Positions 16,557 to 25,190 of a stretch of 42,326 bases of DNA are shown in pieces (the first letter of the stretch is position 1; each line of letters begins with the position of its first letter). The stretch spans positions 1 to 42,326 of the forward strand of contig JAHZLQ010000043.1 of the NCBI GenBank assembly GCA_022599775.1, read 5' to 3'. This DNA comes from Gammaproteobacteria bacterium. Lineage in GTDB: Bacteria; Pseudomonadota; Gammaproteobacteria; Nevskiales; Nevskiaceae. The notes under the pieces are model-generated. The model saw nothing but the letters and a program-made list of their open reading frames with translations, made no database searches and was not told the origin of the DNA. The translations under genes and the position numbers were made by a program.

Positions 16557-17141
16557 TCAAGGCTCGCTCAGGGTTTGCAGCCATTGCGGTCGACAGGCCG
16601 ACAGAATCGCGATGATCGCCGCATTGACGAGGCCTTCGGCCAGCACCATCAGCAACATCGTCTCCGGCGACAATTGCAGTGTCGCGATCACGCTGAACGC
16701 CAGCAATTGCGCGAGTCGCGACAGCATCCCGCCGACACCGGCCGCGAGCAGCGTGTAGACGCGGCGATGGCCGGGTCGCCACAGCGTGGCGGCCCGCAAC
16801 AGCAGCACGGTCACCGTAACCGGGATTGCGACATCGACCCAGGCGGCGGTCAACAGCATGCGGACCGGCACATCACCGAGCATCGCCACCACGCACTCGG
16901 CCGCCGTGCCCACGATCAAGGCCAGCGGTGCGCCCAGCAGCAGGGTGACGCTGGCCAGGCCCAATACCGACCATTCGCTGCCCGTCAGGGCCCAGGTCAG
17001 GGCCAAGGCCAGCACGCTGGCAAACAACAGGTGCAAACGCACTGGAACCGTCAGCAGCGCCCGCCACGGCGCCGCCGATGCCGCCGCCAGCAGCAGCACG
17101 CAATGCATGACGGCCAGAACGCCGCTGAGATAGCTGTTCAT
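16557..17141 (-). CDS. CbiM-like integral membrane protein
   Basis: A 194-residue, very hydrophobic protein with five to six predicted membrane helices. The C-terminal segment LAEGLVNAAIIAILSACRPQWL resembles the conserved end of the CbiM-like predicted membrane family (COG3235-type), usually written PE..INGM...VYRP.W. On that weak basis it could be an S-component-like or orphan ECF-type permease subunit. No energy-coupling ATPase, T-component or cobalt/nickel gene is beside it. The usual histidine-rich N-terminus of true CbiM is absent, so metal transport is doubtful. It is divergent from the SDR gene. Confidence 0.6.
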   Translation of the reverse strand: MNSYLSGVLAVMHCVLLLAAASAAPWRALLTVPVRLHLLFASVLALALTWALTGSEWSVLGLASVTLLLGAPLALIVGTAAECVVAMLGDVPVRMLLTAAWVDVAIPVTVTVLLLRAATLWRPGHRRVYTLLAAGVGGMLSRLAQLLAFSVIATLQLSPETMLLMVLAEGLVNAAIIAILSACRPQWLQTLSEP

Positions 17142-17236
17142 GCCAAGGACAAGCTCGCGAATTTAGGATCGAAGAGACTTTCAGCCACCTTAGCGCGCTG
17201 CAGGCGATCGCGTCCGCAGCTTCGACGGAGAGACAG

Positions 17237-17995
17237 ATGAACAACCGATCGGTCGTGGTCACCGGCGGCGCCCAGGGCATCGGCAAGGCGATCAGCCTGC
17301 GTCTGGCGCACGCGGGCATGCATGTCGTGGTGATCGATGTCGATGAACGGGCCGGCTCGGAACTGCTCGGGCACTGGGCCGGCCAAAGCGAAATCCGCTT
17401 CGTTCACGGCAGCGCGGGCGATCCGGCGGTGGTCGAACAGGCGGTCGCCTTGGCAAGCGAGCTCGGTGACGGCCTGCACGCCGTGGTCGGCAATGCCGGA
17501 GTGTCGCGCTTCAAGCCCCTGCACGACTTGCAGCTCGACGAATGGGAAGCCGTGCTGCGGGTCAACCTGACCGGCGCTTTTCTATTGGCGCGCGCTGCCG
17601 CGCCTTATCTGGATGACACGAACAAACCCGGCGCCATCGTGCTGATGGCCTCATCGCGCGCCCTGATGTCCGAAGCCGATACCGAAGCCTATTCGGCGAG
17701 CAAGGGCGGTATCGTCGCGCTCACGCATTCGCTGGCGATCAGTCTGGGCCCCGGGGTCCGCGTCAACTGCGTCAGTCCCGGCTGGATCGCGACCGACGAC
17801 TGGCAGCGCGCCGACAAGCGCCACGCGCCGGAACTCAGCGCCCAGGACCACGCGCAGCACCCCGCCGGTCGTGTCGGCAAGCCCGAGGATATCGCCGCGA
17901 TGGTGCAATACCTGATTTCGGCGGATGCGGCCTTCATCACCGGCCAGAACCTCGTGGTCGACGGTGGCATGACACGCAAGATGATCTACGTTTAG
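17237..17995 (+). CDS. Short-chain dehydrogenase/reductase
   Basis: A 252-residue classical SDR oxidoreductase. The cofactor-binding TGGAQGIG is at 9-16, and D34 after VVI suggests NAD preference. NAG is at 86-88, and the catalytic Ser (139/140), Y152 and K156 (YSASK) are present. The C-terminal VDGGMTRKMIYV fits the SDR family that includes glucose/ribitol dehydrogenase-like enzymes. A GGAGAG ribosome-binding site lies a few bases upstream of the ATG. It is followed 56 bp later by the SNF2 gene. The substrate is unknown; neighbours give no hint. Confidence 0.92.
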   Translation: MNNRSVVVTGGAQGIGKAISLRLAHAGMHVVVIDVDERAGSELLGHWAGQSEIRFVHGSAGDPAVVEQAVALASELGDGLHAVVGNAGVSRFKPLHDLQLDEWEAVLRVNLTGAFLLARAAAPYLDDTNKPGAIVLMASSRALMSEADTEAYSASKGGIVALTHSLAISLGPGVRVNCVSPGWIATDDWQRADKRHAPELSAQDHAQHPAGRVGKPEDIAAMVQYLISADAAFITGQNLVVDGGMTRKMIYV

Positions 17996-18051
17996 CGAAA
18001 AAGCTTTGCTACGCTGGTCGGCTGTCAACCCGAACGAGCCTGTTTTGCCTG

Positions 18052-20712
18052 ATGGAGGACGAACGTCTGATCGCCTTGCTGGCCGGGTCCAACTGGCCAC
18101 AGCTGTTTGACCGCAAAACCCTGCGGCAGGGCCGCGAGTACGCGCAGCGACGCTGCGTCAGCGACTTCGACATGGACCAGTCGCATCCCCGTCAGACCCG
18201 CATCCGGGCGAATGTGCTCGATGGCGCACCACAGTCCTATCAATGCTCCATCGAGCTGCGGCCCAATCCCCAGGCGGCCTTCGAAATCAGCATGCGTTGC
18301 AGCTGCCCGGACGGCACGCAATGCGCACATTGCGTGGCCGCCCTGTTGGAGGCGACCCAGCGCCACACCGGGCCGGTGCCGTTGATGCTCGGCGAACCGG
18401 TCCTCGCCAACAGCGATTCGGTTGTCACTGCGAGCGTCACGCCCAAACCGGTGCTGAGCTTGCGCGGCGCGCCGTTTCGCTCGCGGGCTCGGCGCGGTGC
18501 CGAACGAACCATCGGCGTCGCCAGGCTGGCTTTCGACTATGACGGTCATCGTGTGCCCCCGGACGGCCGCGCCTGGACCCGATTCACACATGAGGACCGG
18601 CCGCTGCGGATCGAACGTATGCGTGCGCTGGAAGGTGATGCCCGCGATCGCCTGCTGACCTTCGGGCTGGTGCCGGCCGATCAAGTGGTCGGCCTGTACC
18701 TCGACGATGCTGAGGCCGCACGCTTTCTGGCCGCCGACTACGTCCTCGAACGCGGCGAAGGCCGCCCGGCCTCGCCATCGCATCTGGCCAATCTGCTGCC
18801 GCGCCTGGCCGCCGCCTTTACGCTCGAATTCGAAGACGACTTCCCGGTCGAGTTGCTGCAGGCGCCGGATCAGTGGCACGTCGACGTGCGTGACCGCGAC
18901 GACACCTGGTTCGATGTCTCGCTCGGCATCGACGTGGGCGATCAGCGCCTGGATCTGCTGCCGATCCTGCGTCAGGTACTCGCCGATCCGGACTTTCCGC
19001 ATGAACCGCTGCCGAACGAGGCGCCGGACGCGGTGTGGCTGGCCACCATCGACGGGCGCCGCCACGTGCCGTTGCCGTTGGTGCGGCTGCGTGGCCTGAT
19101 CGAACCCCTGCTCGAATGGCTGGCGCGGCCTGTCGACGTCGGCGGCCGCGATCCGGACGACGGACAGGAGCGGCTGCAACTGCGGTTACCGCAGGCCGCG
19201 ATCCTCGACGAGCTGCCACTGAACTGGAGCGGTGGGGAAACCCTGAGACAGCGTCTGCACGGGCTCGAAACGCGGCGCGAGCCGATGCAGCCCGCGCCGG
19301 GCTTCGAAGCCGAACTTCGCCCCTACCAGCAGCAAGGGCTCGCCTGGCTCGGCTTTCTCGCCGATGCCGGACTCGGTGGCATCCTCGCCGACGACATGGG
19401 CCTCGGCAAGACCGTGCAGGTGCTCGCCCACATCTGGACCGAACGCGCCAGCGGCCGTCTGCGCAAACCGGTGCTGGTGGTGGTGCCGACCAGCCTGATC
19501 AGCAACTGGTATCGCGAGGCGCGACGCTTCGCGCCGCTGCTCAAGCTGCTGATCCTGCACGGCACGCAGCGCGCGCGGCTGTTCCGCCGGATTGCGACGC
19601 ACGATCTGGTGATCACCACCTATCCGCTGCTGGCACGCGACCGGCGCCGCCTTGCCGAGCACGACTTCGGGCTGCTGGTGCTCGACGAGGCGCAGTCGAT
19701 CAAGAACGCGCGCACCCAAGCCGCACAGACCGTACGTGAACTGCGCGCGACGCGACGCCTCGCGGTGACCGGCACGCCGCTGGAAAATCACCTGGGTGAA
19801 CTGTGGGCGCAGATCGACGCCGTCGAACCCGGCCTGCTCGGCGACGAGCGCCTGTTCACCACCCTGTATCGCACGCCGATCGAAAAGCAGGGCGACGTGG
19901 CGCGACAGCAGCGCCTGAACCGGCGCATCGCCCCCCTGATCCTGCGTCGCCGCAAGGAAGACGTGGCGCCGGAATTACCGCCGCGCACTGAAATCCTGCG
20001 CAGCGTCGAACTCGAAGGCCGCCAGCGCGAACTCTACGAATCGCTGCGCCTGGCCCAGCACAGCCGCGTGCAGGCGGCCTTGGCGCAGCGCGGCCTGTCG
20101 CAGTCCGGCATCGTGGTGATCGATGCCCTGCTCAAGCTGCGCCAGGTCTGCTGCGACCCGCGCCTGCTCAAGCTCGACGGCGCGCGCGGCATCACCGCTT
20201 CGGCCAAACTCGAGCTGTTGCTGGAACTGCTCGACGAACTGATCGCGGAGGACCGCCGCGTGCTGGTGTTCTCGCAGTTCACCGGCATGCTCGATCTGAT
20301 CGCGGCCGCGCTGCGTGCACGCGGCATCGCCTATCTGATGCTCACCGGTGGCACCCAGAACCGCGGTGCGCTGGTCGACCGCTTCCAGAACGGCGACACG
20401 CCGGTGTTCCTGATCAGCCTCAAGGCCGGCGGTGTCGGCCTCAACCTGACGGCCGCCGATACCGTGATCCACTACGACCCCTGGTGGAATCCGGCGGTCG
20501 AGCAGCAGGCCAGCGACCGTGCACACCGTATCGGCCAGACCAGGCCGGTGTTCGTCTACAAGCTGATCTGCGCCGGCACCGTGGAGGAGAAAATCCAGGC
20601 GATGCAGCAGCACAAGGCAGCACTGGCGCAAGCCGTGCTCGAAGGCGGCGGCAGCAGCCGCGCGGTCAGCTTTGCGCCCGACGATCTGGAAGAGCTGTTC
20701 GCGCCCATCTGA
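18052..20712 (+). CDS. SWIM zinc-finger SNF2-family helicase
   Basis: An 886-residue ATPase of the bacterial SNF2/RapA-like superfamily. The N-terminal SWIM zinc finger has C83, C85, C91 and H93 (CSC...CAH). A middle region of about 300 residues is followed by the SNF2 motor: motif I DDMGLGKT (447-454), motif II DEAQ (545-548), TGTPLENHLGELW, and the helicase C domain with FSQFTGML, GGVGLNLTAAD and DRAHRIGQ. The C-terminus LEELFAPI is typical of this subfamily. These proteins translocate on double-stranded DNA; proposed roles are remodelling DNA-protein complexes at transcription or repair sites. The start ATG at 18052 has only a weak ribosome-binding site. deaD follows 127 bp later. Confidence 0.94.
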   Translation: MEDERLIALLAGSNWPQLFDRKTLRQGREYAQRRCVSDFDMDQSHPRQTRIRANVLDGAPQSYQCSIELRPNPQAAFEISMRCSCPDGTQCAHCVAALLEATQRHTGPVPLMLGEPVLANSDSVVTASVTPKPVLSLRGAPFRSRARRGAERTIGVARLAFDYDGHRVPPDGRAWTRFTHEDRPLRIERMRALEGDARDRLLTFGLVPADQVVGLYLDDAEAARFLAADYVLERGEGRPASPSHLANLLPRLAAAFTLEFEDDFPVELLQAPDQWHVDVRDRDDTWFDVSLGIDVGDQRLDLLPILRQVLADPDFPHEPLPNEAPDAVWLATIDGRRHVPLPLVRLRGLIEPLLEWLARPVDVGGRDPDDGQERLQLRLPQAAILDELPLNWSGGETLRQRLHGLETRREPMQPAPGFEAELRPYQQQGLAWLGFLADAGLGGILADDMGLGKTVQVLAHIWTERASGRLRKPVLVVVPTSLISNWYREARRFAPLLKLLILHGTQRARLFRRIATHDLVITTYPLLARDRRRLAEHDFGLLVLDEAQSIKNARTQAAQTVRELRATRRLAVTGTPLENHLGELWAQIDAVEPGLLGDERLFTTLYRTPIEKQGDVARQQRLNRRIAPLILRRRKEDVAPELPPRTEILRSVELEGRQRELYESLRLAQHSRVQAALAQRGLSQSGIVVIDALLKLRQVCCDPRLLKLDGARGITASAKLELLLELLDELIAEDRRVLVFSQFTGMLDLIAAALRARGIAYLMLTGGTQNRGALVDRFQNGDTPVFLISLKAGGVGLNLTAADTVIHYDPWWNPAVEQQASDRAHRIGQTRPVFVYKLICAGTVEEKIQAMQQHKAALAQAVLEGGGSSRAVSFAPDDLEELFAPI

Positions 20713-20839
20713 GCGCAGACCGCGCCGGTCCGGTCGCCACTGCAAGCAGCACCGCGCAAGTCGTACAATGGGAGCCGCCCACGTCCCGACCGGACCGGGC
20801 ATCGCTCTACGTCCGCAACGCGGACCGCCAGGAACGCCC

Positions 20840-22816
20840 ATGTCCCCTACGCCGCCCCCACCGTCCGACGCGGCAGCCGAGCCGGCCCTTCGATTCTCCG
20901 ATCTGGCACTGGCCGAATCCTTGATCGCAGGTCTTGCCGCCATCGGCTACGAAACACCGAGCCCGATCCAGGCGCGCACGATTCCGCCGCTGCTGGAAGG
21001 CCGCGACCTGCTCGGACAGGCACAGACCGGCACCGGCAAGACCGCGGCCTTCGCGCTGCCGATCCTGACGATGCTCGATCTTTCGCTCGCCGCACCGCAG
21101 GCACTGGTGCTGGCGCCGACGCGCGAACTCGCCATCCAGGTCGCCGAGGCCTTCCAGAAATACGCCGGCAACATGCCCGGCTTCCACGTGGTGCCGATCT
21201 ACGGTGGACAGAGCTACACGCCGCAGCTCAAGGCGCTCAAGCGCGGCGCACAGGTCGTGGTCGGCACGCCGGGGCGCGTGGTCGACCACATCAAGCGCGG
21301 CACGCTGCGTCTCGACAAGCTCAAGCATCTGGTGCTCGACGAGGCCGACGAAATGCTGCGCATGGGCTTCATCGACGATGTCGAGTGGGTGCTCGAACAG
21401 ATTCCCAAGCCGCGTCAGATCGCGCTGTTTTCGGCGACGATGCCCTCGGTGATCCGGCGCGTCGCGCAGACGCACCTGAATTCGCCGGTCGAGGTCACGA
21501 TCGCGGCCAAGACCACCACCGGCACCAACATCCGCCAGCGCTACTGGCTGGTCAGCGGCCTGCACAAGCTCGACGCACTGACGCGCTTCCTTGAAACCGA
21601 GGACTTCGACGGCATGATCGTGTTCGCGCGCACCAAGGCGATGACGGTCGAACTGGCCGAAAAACTGGAGGCCCGCGGCTACTCCGCGCGCGCACTCAAC
21701 GGCGACATGCAGCAGGCCGAACGCGAACGCACCGTGTCGCGCTTCAAGGACGGCCAGATCGACATCCTCGTCGCCACCGACATCGCAGCGCGCGGGCTGG
21801 ACGTGGATCGCATCAGCCACGTCCTCAACTACGACATCCCGACCGACACCGAATCCTACGTGCACCGCATCGGTCGCACCGGGCGTGCCGGACGCAGCGG
21901 CCAGGCCATCCTGTTCGTGGCGCCGCGCGAGCGGCATCTGCTGCGCGCGATCGAACGGGCCACGCGGCAGACCATCGAGGCGATCAGCGCGCCGAGCCCG
22001 GACGCCGTCAATCAGCGCCGTATCGACAAGTTCAAGCAGACCATCTCTGACACCATCGCCAACATCGATTCGGACCACCAGGTCGGCAATGCTCACGCGC
22101 AACTGCGCGCAATTCTGTCCGAGTTCGCCGCGGAGTCCGGCTCCGATCCGCTGGACATCGCCGCCGCCCTGGCGCAGATGCTCAAGGGCGACCGGCCGGT
22201 ACTGCTGACGCCGGATAACACCTCGACACGCCGACCGCCGCGCGAAACCCGCGAACCTCGTGAATCGCGCCCAGCCACGCCGACAGAACTGTCCGCCGGA
22301 CCTTTCGAGCGACCGGCACCACGCGCCGCCGATGCCCGGCCCAAGGCAACGCCGGCTTCAGCGTCTCCAACCACCGCGCCCCGCGAAGACGCCGAGAATC
22401 GCGCACCCCGACCCGGACCGGTCGACGCTTTGCACGCCGACCGCAAGCGGCCCGAGGTTCCCAGCGAGACCTTCCGCATCGAGGTCGGCTCCAAGCACGG
22501 CGTGAAGCCCGGCAATATCGTGGGCGCAATCGCCAACGAGGCCGGCCTCGATTCGCAGTTCATCGGTCGCGTCGAGATTTTCGAAACCTACAGCTTCGTC
22601 GATCTGCCGTCCGGCATGCCCAAGGTAATCTTCAAGGATCTGCGCAAGACCTGGGTTTGTGGTCAGCAGCTGCAAATCACAAGGCTCAACAATCCGGCCG
22701 GCGCGGATCCGACCGCGAGTGATTCGAAACCACGACGCAGCGCCGACAAGGACTTCAGCAAACGCCCTGGCGGCAAGCCCAGCGGCAAACGTCCACCGAA
22801 TCGCAAGCAACCCTGA
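20840..22816 (+). CDS. deaD: Cold-shock DEAD-box RNA helicase DeaD/CsdA
   Basis: A 658-residue RNA helicase working in 50S ribosome assembly and mRNA unwinding at low temperature. Helicase motifs: [18 protein letters not shown] (61-68), PTRELA, GTPGR, DEAD (167-170), SAT, ARGLDVDR and [11 protein letters not shown] long Pro/Arg/Thr-rich linker (about 450-540) leads to the DbpA-type RNA-binding domain (about 542-615; IEVGSKHGVKPGNIVGAI, FVDLPSGM) and a basic tail. This CsdA layout separates it from the RhlE encoded at 9029-10336. The ATG at 20840 follows an AGGA ribosome-binding site; the open frame extends back into the SNF2 gene. A strong hairpin follows the stop. Confidence 0.95.
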   Translation: MSPTPPPPSDAAAEPALRFSDLALAESLIAGLAAIGYETPSPIQARTIPPLLEGRDLLGQAQTGTGKTAAFALPILTMLDLSLAAPQALVLAPTRELAIQVAEAFQKYAGNMPGFHVVPIYGGQSYTPQLKALKRGAQVVVGTPGRVVDHIKRGTLRLDKLKHLVLDEADEMLRMGFIDDVEWVLEQIPKPRQIALFSATMPSVIRRVAQTHLNSPVEVTIAAKTTTGTNIRQRYWLVSGLHKLDALTRFLETEDFDGMIVFARTKAMTVELAEKLEARGYSARALNGDMQQAERERTVSRFKDGQIDILVATDIAARGLDVDRISHVLNYDIPTDTESYVHRIGRTGRAGRSGQAILFVAPRERHLLRAIERATRQTIEAISAPSPDAVNQRRIDKFKQTISDTIANIDSDHQVGNAHAQLRAILSEFAAESGSDPLDIAAALAQMLKGDRPVLLTPDNTSTRRPPRETREPRESRPATPTELSAGPFERPAPRAADARPKATPASASPTTAPREDAENRAPRPGPVDALHADRKRPEVPSETFRIEVGSKHGVKPGNIVGAIANEAGLDSQFIGRVEIFETYSFVDLPSGMPKVIFKDLRKTWVCGQQLQITRLNNPAGADPTASDSKPRRSADKDFSKRPGGKPSGKRPPNRKQP

Positions 22817-22824
22817 GACGCGAC

Positions 22825-22870
22825 GACATTCGCGGCGAGCATGAGCGCCGCGAATGTCGCGTCGTGTTGT
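22825..22870 (+). terminator. Hairpin terminator after deaD
   Basis: A perfect 13-bp stem (22825-22837 pairing with 22846-22858, GACATTCGCGGCG) has an eight-base loop and begins nine bases after the deaD stop. The trailing sequence GCGTCGTGTTGTT is only moderately T-rich, so termination is likely but may need help. Confidence 0.7.
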
Positions 22871-22895
22871 TAACGCAAATAGTTCTCGTTATGAT
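22871..22895. promoter_or_regulatory. Predicted Fur box
   Basis: On the minus strand this reads ATAACGAGAACTATTTGCG, close to the gammaproteobacterial Fur site form GAGAATNATTTGCATT. About 12 of 19 bases match the classic Fur consensus. It lies about 60 bp before the first gene of the PepSY operon, implying repression when iron is plentiful. Confidence 0.8.
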
Positions 22896-22952
22896 CTGCC
22901 GCGGTCAGTGGCCGTGGCCATTTTCATTTCCGATGAGCCTGAATCACCGATC

Positions 22953-23261
22953 ATGACGCAGACCGCCGCCCCTCCACCTCCGAATCGCGCCCGCGCCTGG
23001 TCGCGCGGGGTGCTGATGGGGCCGGTGAGCTTCATCGCGGCGGCGCTGGTGATGGTCGGCAGCGCGCTGTGGCTGCCCAAGGGGCCGGCCGGCATCGACA
23101 ACCTGGTATGGCCGATCGTGCTCTTTCCGCTGCTGTGGACGGCAATGTTCCTGTACAGCTGCCTCGATGTGCGCCTGGGCCGAGCCTGGCTGGTGGTGCT
23201 CGGCCTCGCCCTGAGCCACGGCGCCCTGATCGCGAACAGCATGATGAGCACGCCCGCATGA
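22953..23261 (+). CDS. Small membrane protein, DUF3649-like, iron-operon
   Basis: A 102-residue protein with three predicted membrane helices (about 21-39, 50-68 and 75-95) after a proline-rich N-terminus. It is the first gene of a Fur-box operon followed by PepSY and DUF3325-like genes. In other Proteobacteria that position is occupied by a small DUF3649-type protein of siderophore-iron uptake operons. The family call rests mainly on context, size and topology, since the sequence is divergent. The stop overlaps the next start as ATGA. The ATG at 22953 is chosen because it leaves the Fur box in the untranslated leader. Confidence 0.7.
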   Translation: MTQTAAPPPPNRARAWSRGVLMGPVSFIAAALVMVGSALWLPKGPAGIDNLVWPIVLFPLLWTAMFLYSCLDVRLGRAWLVVLGLALSHGALIANSMMSTPA

Positions 23262-24847
23262 TCCGCCTGCCGCAAAGAGAGACCCGAACGCTGCTCGCGG
23301 TGCACGGCTGGTCGGCGGTATTGCTGGGTCTGTTGCTCTACGCCGTGATCGTGACCGGCGTGGCCTCGGTGTTCACCGACGAGATCGCGGACTGGTCCAG
23401 TCCCTTGCCGAGTCAGGCCGACACGGCCTGGCCGCAGGGTATCGGCAGCGCGATCCAGCACGCGGCGCAGACCGTGGATCCGCAATTCCACGAAGACATG
23501 ATCGCCTTCCGTCAGGCCGGCGGGCGCATGCAGGCGTTCTTCCACAAGCACGACACCGACCAGGCCGGCAAGCCGATCGAACGCGGCGTGGTCACGGTGA
23601 TCGATCCGCAATCCCGGCAGATCATCGAACGCCGCGAAGGCACCGACGAGGAAATCGGTGAAATGAACCTGCCGAACGCGCTCGCGCACTTCATGGTCGA
23701 TCTGCACGTGCGCCTGCACTTGCCGAACCCCTGGGGACTGTTGCTGACCGGCATTCTGGGTCTGGCGATGATGCTCGCGGCCGTGACCGGCTTCGTGATC
23801 CACCGGCATCTGTTCAAGGAGTTGTTCACGCTGCGGCGCCACAAGGACCGCATGCTGAGCACGCGCGATGCCCATGTGATCGCCGGCACCTGGAATCTGC
23901 CGTTCGCCTTCATCCTCGCGTTCACCGGCAGCTTCTTCAGTTTCGCCAGTTCGTTCGGCATTCCGGCGATGGCGATGGCCGCCTTCGGCGGCGATCGCGA
24001 CAAGGTCATCGAAGTGTTGGTCGGCAACCCCGCCACCAATGATCCCACGCCCGCGCCGCCGCCCGCGCTGGACCGCGCGCTCGACGATGCTCGCCAACGC
24101 GCCGGCTCCGACCCCTGGTACATCCTCAGCGAACACTGGGGACGCGCGGATGCCCTGCAGACAGTGGTGATGCTCCCGGCCTCCGGCACGCTGCGCAATC
24201 GCACCTTCCTGTATGACGCGGCCGGGCGCTTCATGCAGGAAAAGCCACTGCTCGGCTCGGTGCCGTCCAGTGGCGCCGCTGTGTACTCGCTGATGGGGCC
24301 GCTGCATTTCGGCAACTTCGCTGGCGTGCTGTCCAAGGCCGCCTGGTTTGCGCTGGGCTTCGCCGGTGCCTACGTCACGTTTACCGGCCTGCTGTTGTGG
24401 ACCACGCGCCGTGAGGACCAGCCAGCGTGGCGGTACCTGGGCCGCAGCGTTACCGGGCTGGGCTACGGCCTGCCGCTGGCGCTGATCATGGCGGCCTACG
24501 GCTATTTCCCGGTGGTGCGTCTGGGCGGCGACGTTCACGTCATGATGATGACCGCGTTCCTGGCGGGGCTGCTGGGCGCCTTGCTGCTCGCCAACCTGCT
24601 TCGGCAACTGGCCGATTCACGTCACATCCTGTTGTCGCTGACCGCGCTGGCGCTGATCGGGCTGCCGTGGCTGCGCTGGATCGGCACTGGCGTATCCTGG
24701 ATCGACGCCGCGCACGGCGGCCTGAACGCGGTGTTCGCGATCGATCTGGGATTGTCGATCGCCGGTCTGCTGTGTCTGCGCGCGGTACGGCGACCGTCTC
24801 CGGCAATGAAACGCCTGCCGTCCGCCCAAGCCAGCCCGGCGACCTGA
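23258..24847 (+). CDS. PepSY-associated membrane protein, putative siderophore-iron reductase
   Basis: A 529-residue inner-membrane protein of the PepSY/PiuB-like family. An N-terminal helix starts in HGWSAVLLGLLLYAVIVTG and is followed by a periplasmic region, a second helix near residues 165-185 next to HRHLFKELF, a third near HVIAGTWNLPFAFILAFTGSF, a large soluble loop, and a cluster of C-terminal helices. Conserved histidines in the helices fit heme ligation. Related proteins reduce ferric siderophores in the periplasm. The start overlaps the upstream small membrane gene by four bases and the DUF3325-like gene follows after four bases, so all three are one operon under the Fur box. No TonB receptor is next to it. 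Confidence 0.9.
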   Translation: MIRLPQRETRTLLAVHGWSAVLLGLLLYAVIVTGVASVFTDEIADWSSPLPSQADTAWPQGIGSAIQHAAQTVDPQFHEDMIAFRQAGGRMQAFFHKHDTDQAGKPIERGVVTVIDPQSRQIIERREGTDEEIGEMNLPNALAHFMVDLHVRLHLPNPWGLLLTGILGLAMMLAAVTGFVIHRHLFKELFTLRRHKDRMLSTRDAHVIAGTWNLPFAFILAFTGSFFSFASSFGIPAMAMAAFGGDRDKVIEVLVGNPATNDPTPAPPPALDRALDDARQRAGSDPWYILSEHWGRADALQTVVMLPASGTLRNRTFLYDAAGRFMQEKPLLGSVPSSGAAVYSLMGPLHFGNFAGVLSKAAWFALGFAGAYVTFTGLLLWTTRREDQPAWRYLGRSVTGLGYGLPLALIMAAYGYFPVVRLGGDVHVMMMTAFLAGLLGALLLANLLRQLADSRHILLSLTALALIGLPWLRWIGTGVSWIDAAHGGLNAVFAIDLGLSIAGLLCLRAVRRPSPAMKRLPSAQASPAT

Positions 24848-24851
24848 TCCG

Positions 24852-25163
24852 GTGTCGCTCTCGCTGCTACTGCTGGTGGTTCTGGGCGCGGTACCGAGCC
24901 TGGTCCTGCTGCTGATGCTCGGCAGCCGCGACCCCAAGCGCCTGCGCAATCTGCCGCGCAATGCGCGCGAATCCGTGACGCCCTGGCCGCCCGCACGGCG
25001 CCGTCTGATTGGCGCGCTGGCCGCACTGCCCGGCCTGTTGATGATGCTGAATGGCGAATGGGCCGCGTTTCTGATCTGGCTGGGTCTGTGTCTGTGCGGT
25101 GGCTGGCTGTGGGTGCACCGCCTGGCGCCCCCTGCGATCGGCGCGACGATGTCCCGCGACTGA
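24852..25163 (+). CDS. DUF3325-like small membrane protein
   Basis: A 103-residue protein with an N-terminal helix (3-23), a basic cytoplasmic segment rich in Arg and Pro (27-50), and two more helices (about 52-70 and 72-90). Length, topology and position after PepSY match DUF3325 proteins found in siderophore-iron reduction operons. The start is a GTG four bases after the PepSY stop; there is no in-frame ATG nearby. The function is unknown; it may help assemble or stabilise the PepSY protein (inference). Confidence 0.75.
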   Translation: MSLSLLLLVVLGAVPSLVLLLMLGSRDPKRLRNLPRNARESVTPWPPARRRLIGALAALPGLLMMLNGEWAAFLIWLGLCLCGGWLWVHRLAPPAIGATMSRD

Positions 25164-25172
25164 GCGTCCGGC

Positions 25173-25190
25173 GAGCCGCTTTCGCGGCTC
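25173..25190. terminator. Short hairpin between convergent genes
   Basis: A perfect seven-base-pair stem (GAGCCGC/GCGGCTC) with a TTTC loop overlaps the stop codon of the hydrolase gene and lies just after the DUF3325-like gene. There is no T-tract on either strand, so intrinsic termination is only possible. Confidence 0.4.

Noticed and set aside
20807-22102. 431-codon open frame on the minus strand opposite deaD
   Set aside because: It overlaps the whole helicase core in antisense and has no domain; a GC-rich shadow.
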